NCBI RefSeq assembly: GCF_900100265.1
Contig: NZ_LT629696.1
Location: 62,001-126,000, forward strand
Reading direction: 5' to 3'
Origin: Leifsonia sp. 466MF
GTDB taxonomy: Bacteria; Actinomycetota; Actinomycetes; Actinomycetales; Microbacteriaceae
DNA length: 64,000 bases
Part shown: positions 19,269-27,159 of the stretch, piece by piece
Layout of the letters: each line of letters begins with the position of its first letter
How positions within the stretch are numbered: position 1 is the stretch's first letter
Position numbers and translations under genes: made by a program
Notes under the pieces: model-generated
Database searches by the model: none
What the model was told of the DNA's origin: nothing
What the model saw: only the letters and a program-made list of their open reading frames with translations

Positions 19269-19327
19269 GGCCCTTCCTCTGATCCATGCGGGGTCACGCC
19301 CTCCGTCGCCTCTGATTGACTGGGGGC

Positions 19328-20464
19328 GTGACCTTCGCAACGCCCGACTTCCCGTACGACCGCCTCCGGCGGCGTCCGGACGTCGAGGCGCCGAACCTGT
19401 TCGCCGCGGACGCCGCCGACCGCCTGCTGGCCGACATCGCCGGCGATGCGGTGCAGCAACCGGGTCTCGTGGTGATCGGCGACGGCTACGGAGCGCTGAC
19501 CCTCGCGGCCGCCGCCCGCGGTGCGCGCGACATCCGCGTGCACCAGGACGCCCTGACTGGCGAGCGTGCCCTCGACGCGAACGCCGCCGAGCTGGGACTC
19601 GCCGGCACGTACGAGCACCGGCCGCTCGACGAGACGCTCGTGCGCGGTGCGCGTACCGTCCTGCTCCGGCTGCCCCGCAGCCTGGACGCCCTGCAGGAGA
19701 TCGCGACACTGATCGCGGAGCACGCGAGGGCCGATGTCGTCGTCTACGCGGGCGGGATGCTGAAGCACATGACGACGGCGATGAACGACGTGCTCGGCGA
19801 GGTCTTCGGCTCGGTGGAGGCGTCCCTCGCGCGGCAGAAGGCGCGCGTGCTGACCGTGCGCGACCCGCACCCCGCCGCCGCCACCGTGCTCGACCGCTGG
19901 CCGGAGCGCGCCCGCGACACCGCCACCGGGCTGTGGGTGTGCGCGCACGGCGCGGCGTTCGCGGGGACGTCCATCGACATCGGAACGCGTTTCCTGCTCG
20001 GCGTTCTCGATGCGGCCGTCCCGGAGGCGCGCACGGCGATCGACCTCGGCTGCGGGACGGGCGTGATCGCGTCGGCGCTCGCCGTGGCGCGTCCCGGCCT
20101 CCGCGTCATCGCCACCGACCAGTCGGCGGCCGCGGTCGCCTCGGCCGCTGCGACCGCGACGGCCAACGGCGTCGCGGAGCGGGTCACCGTCGTCCGGGAT
20201 GACGGGCTGTCGTCGCAGCCCGACGCGTCCGCGGACCTCGTGGTGCTGAATCCGCCGTTCCACATCGGGGGAGCCGTCCACACGGGGATCGCGCACCGGC
20301 TCTTCGCCGACGCCGGCCGGGTGCTGGCCCCGGGCGGGGAGCTGTGGACGGTGTGGAACTCGCACCTCGGCTACCGCGCGGCGCTCGAGCGTGTGGTCGG
20401 CCCCACGCGGCAGATCGCCCGCAACCCGAAGTTCACGGTCACCGCGTCGCGCAAGCCGGCCTGA
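19328..20464 (+). CDS. RsmC/RlmG-like class I methyltransferase
   Basis: The 378-residue protein has two half-domains, as in RsmC/RlmG rRNA guanine-N2 methyltransferases. The N-terminal half is degenerate in its SAM-binding site (LVVIGDGYGALTLAA). The C-terminal half has DLGCGTG (Asp239) and the catalytic NPPFH (Asn308 on). The latter signature is typical of base N-methyltransferases. The GTG start follows TGGGGGC. The gene converges with the GDPD-like gene with only 9 bp between stops. The exact target (16S G1207 or 23S G1835) cannot be told from sequence alone. Confidence 0.85.
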   Translation: MTFATPDFPYDRLRRRPDVEAPNLFAADAADRLLADIAGDAVQQPGLVVIGDGYGALTLAAAARGARDIRVHQDALTGERALDANAAELGLAGTYEHRPLDETLVRGARTVLLRLPRSLDALQEIATLIAEHARADVVVYAGGMLKHMTTAMNDVLGEVFGSVEASLARQKARVLTVRDPHPAAATVLDRWPERARDTATGLWVCAHGAAFAGTSIDIGTRFLLGVLDAAVPEARTAIDLGCGTGVIASALAVARPGLRVIATDQSAAAVASAAATATANGVAERVTVVRDDGLSSQPDASADLVVLNPPFHIGGAVHTGIAHRLFADAGRVLAPGGELWTVWNSHLGYRAALERVVGPTRQIARNPKFTVTASRKPA

Positions 20465-20473
20465 CGGGACGAC

Positions 20474-21373
20474 TCAGCTGCGCAGGACCTCGCGCACGCC
20501 GGAGACGACCATCCCCCCGGCGCCCAATCCGAGGGCCTTGTCGGCGGCCGCACGCGACGGGACGATGTGCGCGAGCACCGGCTTGCCGCTCCCGGTGAAG
20601 GTCCGCCAGGCATCCTCGCCGCCGTTGTAGTCGAGCCCGAGCCAGCTCCAGCGCTCGGCGGTGGAGGCGAACAGCTGCGGGTCGGAGGCGAGTTCCGCCC
20701 CGTAGTAGTACCCCCAGGTGCGGAAACCGCGGCCGCGCGCATCCACGGGCCACTCGCGGGCGGTGCAGTAGCCCTTGGCGACGAACGTGTTGGTCGGGTG
20801 GTCGACCGTCGCCATGAGCGCGAACAGCTCGCCGAAGTGCTCGACGGGGACCACTTTCGGGTCGACGAAGATCGTGTGCGTCGCGGCGTAAGCGGCGATG
20901 AGCTCCTCGAAGCGGAGATACGGCTGGGCAGGCTGGCGTGGATCGTTCGTCTCGGCGGCCGAGATGCGGTGCTGCCGGACCTCCTTCCAGGTGTGCTCCG
21001 CCGCGACGAATCCCGAGGTGCCGGAGGTGCGGTCGAGCGTCTCGTCGTGCAGCCCGAACCAGACGCCGTCCGACGTGCGGGCCAGCGAGATCTCCAGGGC
21101 GTTGACCCCGGCCGCCACCGAGTTGCGGTACGCCTCCATCGACATCTCCGGCCAGTCGAGGGAGCCGCCGCGGTGGGCGACGGTGAAGCCCTTCCGGTCG
21201 GTGAGACGGTCGACCAGGAGGCCGTCCTCCGATCCGCGGAGGATCCGCGGCACGACATACGCACCGCCCGCGACGGCCGCCGCGCCGAGGATGCCGCCGG
21301 CGACCCCGCCGATGAGGGCTCGCCGTGAGATGCGTCGGGCAGGCGGGGCGGCGGTCTCCTCGTCGTCGGGCAT
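20474..21373 (-). CDS. Glycerophosphodiester phosphodiesterase-like exported protein
   Basis: The 299-residue protein begins with a twin-arginine-type signal (RRISRRALIGGVAGGILG). The GDPD TIM-barrel then shows TVAHRGGSLDWPEMSMEAY, NALEISLARTSDGVWFGLHDETLDRTSG and a C-terminal KPVLAHIVPS. Family enzymes split glycerophosphodiesters. Two departures are visible: the usual PENT is PEMS, and the metal-binding ExD pair is E-I-S. Activity or substrate may therefore differ. The start is the ATG with TAGGGT 5 nt upstream, consistent with a leaderless transcript. Confidence 0.82.
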   Translation of the reverse strand: MPDDEETAAPPARRISRRALIGGVAGGILGAAAVAGGAYVVPRILRGSEDGLLVDRLTDRKGFTVAHRGGSLDWPEMSMEAYRNSVAAGVNALEISLARTSDGVWFGLHDETLDRTSGTSGFVAAEHTWKEVRQHRISAAETNDPRQPAQPYLRFEELIAAYAATHTIFVDPKVVPVEHFGELFALMATVDHPTNTFVAKGYCTAREWPVDARGRGFRTWGYYYGAELASDPQLFASTAERWSWLGLDYNGGEDAWRTFTGSGKPVLAHIVPSRAAADKALGLGAGGMVVSGVREVLRS

Positions 21374-21460
21374 GCGCAACCCTAGGCATCCCGGTCGTCG
21401 TCGATCAAGCGACCCGCTCGGGGGTGGAGCGTGGCGTCCGGCATGCACGGCAACCCGTTC

Positions 21461-21486
21461 CGTTGTGGATATGGATATTCACAACG
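21461..21486. promoter_or_regulatory. 26-bp imperfect palindrome upstream of the APC permease
   Basis: The dyad runs CGTTGTG, then GATAT/GGATATT, then CACAACG, with only two mismatched base-pair positions. It lies about 75 bp upstream of a good promoter for the permease and 88 bp from the divergent GDPD start. A GntR- or LacI-like regulator encoded elsewhere is a plausible binder. Confidence 0.55.
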
Positions 21487-21535
21487 TTTTCAGGGTGCAA
21501 TCAGTAAATCGGCAACCGAATCCGTCGTCATTCGC

Positions 21536-21564
21536 TTGTCCTTCAGGCCGGATGTTGCTAACGT
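21536..21564 (+). promoter_or_regulatory. Probable promoter of the APC permease
   Basis: TTGTCC at 21536-21541 and TAACGT at 21559-21564 are separated by 17 bp. The predicted start gives a leader of about 60 nt before the ATG at 21632. Confidence 0.45.
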
Positions 21565-21631
21565 CCCCCTGTCGCACACCGACGTCGCGCCCCCGCCCGT
21601 CGACCAGCGAACCTCGAAGCCAGGGAGAGCA

Positions 21632-23155
21632 ATGACGCAGACCAGTTCCCGGCCGGACGCCTCGCACGAAGGCGGCGCCGACCAGCACCGGGGAGACCAC
21701 CACGGCCTTGCGGCCGATGGTGTGAGCGCCGCCGGGTCCATCGTGATGGCCGTCGCGGGCAGTGCGCCGGCGTACTCGATCGCGGCCACCACCGCGACGC
21801 TCGTGGGAGCAGCCGCGCTCGGCGCGCCCGCCGCGCTGCTGTGGTGCGGCATCCCGATGCTCGGCATCGCCTGGGCGTTCCTGTACCTCGGACGGCTCGA
21901 CGTGAACGCGGGCGCCGCCTACTCGTGGGTCGCGCGGGCGCTCCACCCCATCCTCGGCTTCCTCTCCGGCTGGGCGCTGGTCATCTCGGCGACGATCTTC
22001 ATGGTCGCGGGCGCCCTGCCCGCCGGGGCCATGACGGTCACGCTGTTCGCTCCGGAGCAGGCCGAGAACGTTCCGCTCATCACCGGTGTCGGCGCGCTCT
22101 GGTTCCTCGTCATGGCGGCGTGCGTGCTGTTCGGCGTGCACGTCACCGCGCGGGCGCAGTGGATCATGTCGGTCATCGAGGTCGGCATCCTCGTGCTCTT
22201 CGCCGTGCTGATGATCGTGCGGGCGGCGACGTCCGCCCACGCAGGGCCGTCGTTCTCGTGGGATTGGCTGGGCTTCCAGCACCTCACCGGTCAGGGGGTC
22301 TTCGTGTCGGCGGCGCTGGTCGCGGCGTTCTACTTCTGGGGCTGGGATGTGTCCGCCAACCTCAACGAGGAGACGAAGGACGGCCACAAGAACGCCGGGT
22401 CGGCGGGCATCATCGGCGTCATCATCGTCTTCCTGCTGTTCGAGATCTTCACGATCGCGACGCTGGTGATCCTGCCGCAGAGGACGATCGAGGAGCACAG
22501 CGCCAACGTGCTGTCCGTGCTCGGCGACGCCGTGTGGCCCGGCATCGGCGGAAAAGTGCTGGTGATCGCCGTCGCGCTGTCGACCATCGCGACGCTGGAG
22601 ACGACGCTCATCCAGGTCACCCGGACGCTGTTCTCGATGGGACGCGACAACACCATCCCGAAGGCCTTCGGCCGCATCCACCCGAAGTGGCGCACGCCGG
22701 CCTTCGCGACGCTCGTCGTCGTCGGGGTGTCGATCGTGCTCTTCGTCGGATCGAACTTCGTCGGCAACGTCGGCGAGATCATGAACAACGCCATCCTGTC
22801 CATCGGCATCCAGATCGCGTTCTACTACACGCTCGCCGGAGTGGCCGTGGTGGTCGCCTACCGGAAGGTGCTGCTGAAGTCGGTGAAGAACTTCCTCCTC
22901 ATCGGGCTCTGGCCGGCGGCTGGTGCGGTGTTCATGGGGGTGATGTTCGTGATGGGGATCGTGCAGAACTTCCAGGACGACGCGATCGTCGTCAACATCC
23001 TCGGGCTCGGGCTGATCGTCCTCGGTGTCGTGCCGATCGCGCTCTTCTACCGCAAGGCGCGCGGGTACTACACGCGCCGCCCGCTTGAGCTCCCCGACGA
23101 GCTCGACGCCGCCGCCCCCGCGAACGTCGACGACCGCGACCCCGCCGCCCGCTGA
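21632..23155 (+). CDS. APC-family amino acid permease
   Basis: The 507-residue protein has a hydrophilic His/Asp-rich N-terminus (about 1-30) and roughly twelve membrane segments. SIVMAVAGSAPAYSIAATTA and the central FYFWGWDVSANLNEETKDGHKNAG identify the APC superfamily. A final acidic tail ends DDRDPAAR. GGGAGAG precedes the ATG. The gene is monocistronic, closed by the long hairpin at 23175-23243. No catabolic gene is adjacent to reveal the substrate. Confidence 0.9.
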   Translation: MTQTSSRPDASHEGGADQHRGDHHGLAADGVSAAGSIVMAVAGSAPAYSIAATTATLVGAAALGAPAALLWCGIPMLGIAWAFLYLGRLDVNAGAAYSWVARALHPILGFLSGWALVISATIFMVAGALPAGAMTVTLFAPEQAENVPLITGVGALWFLVMAACVLFGVHVTARAQWIMSVIEVGILVLFAVLMIVRAATSAHAGPSFSWDWLGFQHLTGQGVFVSAALVAAFYFWGWDVSANLNEETKDGHKNAGSAGIIGVIIVFLLFEIFTIATLVILPQRTIEEHSANVLSVLGDAVWPGIGGKVLVIAVALSTIATLETTLIQVTRTLFSMGRDNTIPKAFGRIHPKWRTPAFATLVVVGVSIVLFVGSNFVGNVGEIMNNAILSIGIQIAFYYTLAGVAVVVAYRKVLLKSVKNFLLIGLWPAAGAVFMGVMFVMGIVQNFQDDAIVVNILGLGLIVLGVVPIALFYRKARGYYTRRPLELPDELDAAAPANVDDRDPAAR

Positions 23156-23174
23156 CCCCCGGGCTCGCCACCCC

Positions 23175-23243
23175 AGCCAACAGCTCCTGAGTTTTTCCGC
23201 CCTTTGGCCGCCAAATGGGCGAAAAACTCAGGAGCTGTTGGCT
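23175..23243. repeat. Very long inverted repeat between convergent genes (element C)
   Basis: The left arm 23175-23202 (AGCCAACAGCTCCTGAGTTT...) pairs with 23217-23243. There are 22 perfect pairs, a one-base C bulge, then 5 more pairs. The loop itself pairs (TTTGG with CCAAA). The whole structure is over 30 bp. A TTTTT run lies inside the stem. It separates the APC permease from the membrane protein on the opposite strand and should stop both transcripts. Confidence 0.82.
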
Positions 23244-23255
23244 TGGTAGGGGAGG

Positions 23256-24197
23256 TTAGGCGGGGGCGACGGTGGGGGACGGGAGGGGACGCGGGCGGAA
23301 GGTGAGGATGGCGGCCGCGGCCAGAAGTGCCGCGAGGGTGATCGTCCAGCCGGCGGCGAGGAAGACGCCGTCCGGGCGGACGATCGACTGGCCCGCGAGC
23401 GCCTGCACGGTGACGAGCGCGAGCACGGCCCCATAGGCGGCGGTCGCCACGACGACGAGGCGCGTGCGCACCCGGTCGTCGGCCAGCGGGCGCCAGCGCC
23501 GGCCCAGCCAGCCGAGCATCACCGCGAGCAGCGGCAGCAGCTGCAGGGCGTGCATCCCGATGAAGTGCGGGATGCGGAGGTCGCCGCCGACGGTGCTCCA
23601 CCCCAGCACCGGGAGACCCGGTCCGCCGTCGGCGAGACCGACCGTGTGGGCGCCGGCGATGCCGCGGAAGTCGGCCAGCTGCGCCGCCGTCGGCCCGGTC
23701 ATCAGGTATGCGAGCCCCATCCCCGCCAGCGCGATCACGGCGCCGGCGCGCACGGCGAGGGTCGTCGACCGCGTGCTCAGCCGCAGGAAGAACACGGCGA
23801 TCGTCGTGAGGAAGGTGCACACGTAGAGCGCGGTGATCGAGATCGCCATGACGCCCCAGACCGCGCTCGCGAGCGGGGACGAGACGTTGAAGTGGCTGGT
23901 CGTCCCCGCGGCCGCGGCACCGATGATCAGCACCTGCTCGACGATGAGGGCGACGGCGACGACGGTCCCCGCAGCGTGGGCGATCCGGCGCCATTTCGGC
24001 AGGTGGGCGATGAGCCACGCCCAGGTCACGCTGTACAGCAGGATGGACAGGGAGAACTTGAGCGGCTTGGCCCACGCCTCCATGCCCGTGATCTGACGCG
24101 GGTCGACCAGCAGTCCGACCAGGCAGACGATCGTGCTGACGATCATCAGGGCGGCGACCGTCATCAACGGACGGTGCCAGGCGAAGACGGTCTTCAT
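23256..24197 (-). CDS. Polytopic membrane protein of unknown function
   Basis: The 313-residue protein has eight or so hydrophobic segments, starting MTVAALMIVSTIVCLVGLLV. The N-terminal third contains DPRQITGMEAWAKPLKFSLS. A later segment is RIPHFIGMHALQLLPLLAVMLGWLGRRW; the conserved histidines are notable for a membrane protein but no named domain is recognised. Its ATG overlaps the stop of the MerR gene (ATGA), so translation is coupled and the regulator probably controls it. Confidence 0.78.
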   Translation of the reverse strand: MKTVFAWHRPLMTVAALMIVSTIVCLVGLLVDPRQITGMEAWAKPLKFSLSILLYSVTWAWLIAHLPKWRRIAHAAGTVVAVALIVEQVLIIGAAAAGTTSHFNVSSPLASAVWGVMAISITALYVCTFLTTIAVFFLRLSTRSTTLAVRAGAVIALAGMGLAYLMTGPTAAQLADFRGIAGAHTVGLADGGPGLPVLGWSTVGGDLRIPHFIGMHALQLLPLLAVMLGWLGRRWRPLADDRVRTRLVVVATAAYGAVLALVTVQALAGQSIVRPDGVFLAAGWTITLAALLAAAAILTFRPRPLPSPTVAPA

Positions 24198-24823
24198 GAG
24201 CTTCTTCTTCTTTCTTCGGTGACGACGGCCTGAGCCATGCGTCGCAGTCCGAGCGAGAGGGTGTCGCCGAGCACGGTGCCGATCACCATGAGCTCGGTCA
24301 TGCGCGACGGGTCGGGCAGGGTGGCGACCGCGCCCAGGTCGGCTTCGGCGTGGATGCGCGCGGCGGCGGCGTAGCGGTCGAGATAGTCGTCCGGGAGGGG
24401 GAACCCCGAGCCGGCGAACGCGTCGATCACGCGCGCGGCGATCTCGCGGCCGATGTTGTCGTCGCAGTCGGTCCATCCGGCGCGGGCGGCCACCGCATCC
24501 ACTCGCGCAAGTGCCTCGGGTGTCGGTTCGGCGACGTCCGAGACGGCGGAGCGCGAGAGCGCCTGCTGCGCGACGTCGAACGTGTGGGCGATGGGGGCGC
24601 CCGGCTCATCCAGTGCGTTCAGGATGGTCTTGACGGAGGCGATGGACAGCTTGCCCACCTCGAGCATGGCGCGGATCAGCCGCAGCCGACGCTCGTGCTC
24701 TTCGCTGTAGATGGTGCGGTTGCCGCCCACGCGTTCGCCCGCGGGCAGCAGGCCTTCCCGCACGTAGTACTTGATCGTGGCGGCGGGAGTCGAGGAGCGT
24801 TCGGCGAGTTCGGTGATCAGCAC
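24194..24823 (-). CDS. MerR-family transcriptional regulator
   Basis: The 209-residue protein has an N-terminal MerR winged helix (LITELAERSSTPAATIKYYVREGLL, then RTIYSEEHERRLRLIRAMLEVGKLS). The longer effector part (about 80-209) has one Cys and resembles no metal-binding MerR. The GTG start at 24823 has no ribosome-binding site and lies 6 nt after a TACTAT -10 box, so it is leaderless. The promoter has a 19-bp spacer holding a palindrome, the classical MerR arrangement. Its stop overlaps the next gene's start. Confidence 0.87.
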   Translation of the reverse strand: MLITELAERSSTPAATIKYYVREGLLPAGERVGGNRTIYSEEHERRLRLIRAMLEVGKLSIASVKTILNALDEPGAPIAHTFDVAQQALSRSAVSDVAEPTPEALARVDAVAARAGWTDCDDNIGREIAARVIDAFAGSGFPLPDDYLDRYAAAARIHAEADLGAVATLPDPSRMTELMVIGTVLGDTLSLGLRRMAQAVVTEERRRSS

Positions 24824-24829
24824 GCGCTG

Positions 24830-24860
24830 ATAGTAACACTACCGGTAGCGTCGCTACCAG
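24830..24860 (-). promoter_or_regulatory. MerR-type promoter with operator in a 19-bp spacer
   Basis: On the minus strand CTGGTA and TACTAT are 19 bp apart. A perfect dyad GGTAGCG-T-CGCTACC (24844-24858 on the plus strand) sits at and inside the -35/spacer. Lengthened spacers with central operators are the hallmark of MerR-activated promoters, so autoregulation is expected. Confidence 0.65.
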
Positions 24861-24912
24861 TGCTTTGTCTGCTCGACCGCTAGCGTGAGGGCAGCGAAAG
24901 AGGAGGGGCATC

Positions 24913-25494
24913 GTGGGCAAGACCGTGCTGTACGCATCCGTGTCGGTGGACGGCTTCATCGCCGATGACGGCGACCAGCCCGGTCCGCTGTTCGACTGGC
25001 TGCTCGGCGGCGACGTGCCGCTGGACGACAGCGGCGTGCTGAAGGTGTCGCAGGCCTCGTACGACTACGTCCGGCCCTACTGGGATGGGATCGGGGTGAC
25101 GATCGTCGGTCGCCACGTCTTCGACATGACCGACGGGTGGGACGGGACGCCCCCGGCCGGCGTCGAGCACGTCGTCGTCGTGACCCACCGGGGCAGGCCG
25201 GAGGGCTGGTTCCCCGACGCTCCGTTCACGTTCGTCGACGGCATCGAGGCCGCGATGCGCACTGCTCAGGAGCTCGCGGGCGACCGCGTGGTCGAGGTCG
25301 CAGCGGGAGATGTCGGCGGCCAGGCGCTCGCCGCGGGTCTGATCGACGAGGTCCGGATGGATGTGGCACCTGTCGTGCTCGGCGCCGGGAAGCGCTTCTT
25401 CGGGTCCGTCGCAGCGCAGCACCTCCTCGAGGGGCCGGAGGAGATCGTCCAGGGGGACGGCGTGCTCCACCTGCGCTACCGCGTGCGTCGGTGA
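24913..25494 (+). CDS. Dihydrofolate reductase-like (RibD C-terminal domain) protein
   Basis: The 193-residue protein fits the dihydrofolate-reductase-like/RibD_C family (YyaP/YwjB-type). It begins VLYASVSVDGFIADDGDQPGP. It contains TIVGRHVFDMTDGWDG and the dinucleotide-binding stretch VVEVAAGDVGGQALAAGLIDEVRM. It ends in the family APVVLGAGKRFF and a final beta strand. It probably uses NADPH; the substrate is unknown. GAGGAGGGG precedes the GTG start. It is divergent from the MerR gene with 89 bp between starts and could share its regulation. Confidence 0.85.
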   Translation: MGKTVLYASVSVDGFIADDGDQPGPLFDWLLGGDVPLDDSGVLKVSQASYDYVRPYWDGIGVTIVGRHVFDMTDGWDGTPPAGVEHVVVVTHRGRPEGWFPDAPFTFVDGIEAAMRTAQELAGDRVVEVAAGDVGGQALAAGLIDEVRMDVAPVVLGAGKRFFGSVAAQHLLEGPEEIVQGDGVLHLRYRVRR

Positions 25495-25506
25495 TGCTGC
25501 GCTGAC

Positions 25507-25547
25507 CCGGAGCCGGAGCGAGACGAGCGCCTTCGCTCGAGCTCCGG
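25507..25547. terminator. Hairpin after the DHFR-like gene
   Basis: CCGGAGC (25507-25513) pairs with GCTCCGG (25541-25547). After a 2x2 internal loop, GAGCG (25516-25520) pairs with CGCTC (25534-25538). It is 12 nt after the stop codon and GC-rich. It is a likely terminator, without a T-run. Confidence 0.5.
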
Positions 25548-25854
25548 CAGGTGCGTGCGTTGGGCGTCCTCTCGATGTCCGCTATTGCGGGTGTCGCAGA
25601 CGCTGCGAGCTCTGCCTTCTGCGCGCTGCCACGGCGCATCGATTCCCTGGTGAAGCCTGGTTTCGAAGCGATGAATGTGGCAGTCGCTCGCTGCTTCACG
25701 ACCTCGCGGTCGAAAGGATCACGTATGGCCGAGTTTCCTTCTTCGCGATCGACGCAGCCAGTGTGGAGCGAGGAATCGTTGACGCGACGCGCGGGCCTCC
25801 AGGGCTGCAGCGAACTCGCGATCGACGTCCTTTCAACGACGAGAGGAACGTGAG
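25548..25854. other. Intergenic stretch with unusual composition; no gene supported
   Basis: This 307-base stretch has visibly lower GC than its surroundings. The only plus-strand frame of note (25551-25853) has poor third-position G/C bias and resembles nothing, although its stop lies 1 nt before the next ATG. GAGAGGAA near the end is the ribosome-binding site of the following secreted-protein gene. I see no other signal. Confidence 0.5.
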
Positions 25855-26553
25855 ATGCGCTTTCGAGGATTGCGGTCTATGAGCCGGCGCGCAGCTTTTG
25901 CTGCAGCCGTAACTGTGATGGCGATGGGTTTCGTTGCTGCCGTAGCAGCTCCCGCCGATGCGTCTCCCAGCGCCGCGCGCGCAGTCGGATCCGATTCCGG
26001 CACGACAGTCCCCGTCATCCCCGACGCCGAGTCCGCGGCCTCACTACCGTCGGCGCAGCAGGCCGAGCTGGCTGCTCTGTCACCCAGCAGCGCAGCGATC
26101 GAAGAGGCCACGGCGAACGGAGAGTTCGATTACGCTCTCGCCGTGCGGAGCGGTGCCGACGAGACCGTGGCCCGGGAATGGGCGCAGGGCGTACAGCTCG
26201 CTGGAGGCGTAGTCCGGAATGCGCCGAATCCGACATCCCTGACACAAATGCCCATTCGGATCGCCGCCTTGGCTACCTGCCGCGGTCAGAACAGGATCTG
26301 GACCGACTATTTGGGCGGACATGCGCGTTTCAGCTCCTGCGTCGTCCCGAAAGCCGTCGCTGCCCTTCAAGCTGGTGTCGGCGCGACGGCATTGGCAGCG
26401 ACCATCGCCACGGCGGCCTCCATGGGCGTCGCAGCAGTGTCGGCCATTGTGCCTGCCCTCCTCCAATACAGCGTGTGGTCGATCGATGCCTGTAGCAAGA
26501 ACGGGACCGGCGTAGAACTGGCGTTCGCCGGATTCGTATGCTGGGCCCAGTAG
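25855..26553 (+). CDS. Secreted four-cysteine protein of unknown function
   Basis: The 232-residue product has a signal peptide (AAFAAAVTVMAMGFVAAVAAPADASP). A polar middle follows (about 45-125). The C-terminal module (about 137-232) has four cysteines (TCRGQ, SSCVV, DACSK, FVCWAQ) around a hydrophobic Ala/Gly-rich stretch, LAATIATAASMGVAAV. The layout (leader, spacer, compact Cys-bearing hydrophobic end) could suit a secreted toxin or bacteriocin-like effector, but I recognise no family. Codon use is less GC-biased than in neighbours, which hints at transfer. A tiny membrane protein follows directly. GAGAGGAA precedes the ATG. Confidence 0.62.
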   Translation: MRFRGLRSMSRRAAFAAAVTVMAMGFVAAVAAPADASPSAARAVGSDSGTTVPVIPDAESAASLPSAQQAELAALSPSSAAIEEATANGEFDYALAVRSGADETVAREWAQGVQLAGGVVRNAPNPTSLTQMPIRIAALATCRGQNRIWTDYLGGHARFSSCVVPKAVAALQAGVGATALAATIATAASMGVAAVSAIVPALLQYSVWSIDACSKNGTGVELAFAGFVCWAQ

Positions 26554-26567
26554 AGAGGGCGGTGACT

Positions 26568-26774
26568 GTGCCCATGATCGATCGGCTTACGCTGCTGCTG
26601 GTCGGGATCCTCACCGGGTCGGCGGCCACGCTCCTGGTGATCGGAATCTCGCAGATCGGAAGCGACCCCGACCTCACCGGACAACTCTCCAGCGCCGGGA
26701 CTGTTCTCGCGGCTTTCGCCCTGGCTGTCACCGTGGCGTGGGTCAGCTACAGAAGGCGGCATCAGTCCCGATGA
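26568..26774 (+). CDS. Small two-helix membrane protein
   Basis: The 68-residue protein has two membrane segments (LTLLLVGILTGSAATLLVIGI and a second ending in AFALAVTVAWVSYRRR) and a basic tail. The GTG at 26568 is chosen because GAGAGGG lies 8 nt upstream; the ribosome-binding site overlaps the stop of the upstream secreted-protein gene, so both are one operon. It could be an immunity-like or anchoring partner of that protein; this rests only on position and size. Confidence 0.55.
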   Translation: MPMIDRLTLLLVGILTGSAATLLVIGISQIGSDPDLTGQLSSAGTVLAAFALAVTVAWVSYRRRHQSR

Positions 26775-26805
26775 GCGCAGCGTCGGCGGCTCGGCGACGC
26801 CCCCG

Positions 26806-27150
26806 TCACGCCTCGTCGTGCTTGCGGCGCGACGGCGAGTCGAGCAGGGAGAGGACGAAGAGCAGCGCCAGCAGGGCGAAGATGCTGAGTGCTGCGATGA
26901 GGTCGCTCCAGGTGAAGGGGATGAGCGCCCCGTCGATCGAGAGGACGAACACCGTCTCGACGACGCCGAACGCGACGAAGAACAGGCCGAGCAGCACGCG
27001 GGTCGTCCGGACGTTGTGGCCGCGGCGGTGCACCTCCACGCGCCGCAGCTCCACCATCAGGGTCAGCAGCAGGAGCGGCAGCACCTGGGCCAGGGTCGCG
27101 GCCGTCTGGCTGTCCATCAGCACCACGCGCAGGTCGGCCGGATCCACCAT
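26806..27150 (-). CDS. Small membrane protein
   Basis: The 114-residue protein has three membrane segments: TLAQVLPLLLLTLMVEL, VLLGLFFVAFGVVETVFVLS and LIAALSIFALLALLFVLSLL. It ends in a charged tail, DSPSRRKHDEA. The ATG lacks a ribosome-binding site, and TAGCCT lies exactly 6 nt upstream, overlapping the end of the HNH gene, so it has its own leaderless promoter. I do not recognise the family. Confidence 0.7.
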   Translation of the reverse strand: MVDPADLRVVLMDSQTAATLAQVLPLLLLTLMVELRRVEVHRRGHNVRTTRVLLGLFFVAFGVVETVFVLSIDGALIPFTWSDLIAALSIFALLALLFVLSLLDSPSRRKHDEA

Positions 27151-27159
27151 GGCGACAGG

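Noticed and set aside
25551..25853. Possible 100-codon gene before the secreted four-Cys protein
   Set aside because: Weak third-position bias, no ribosome-binding site, no recognisable motif; its stop near the next ATG is probably chance.
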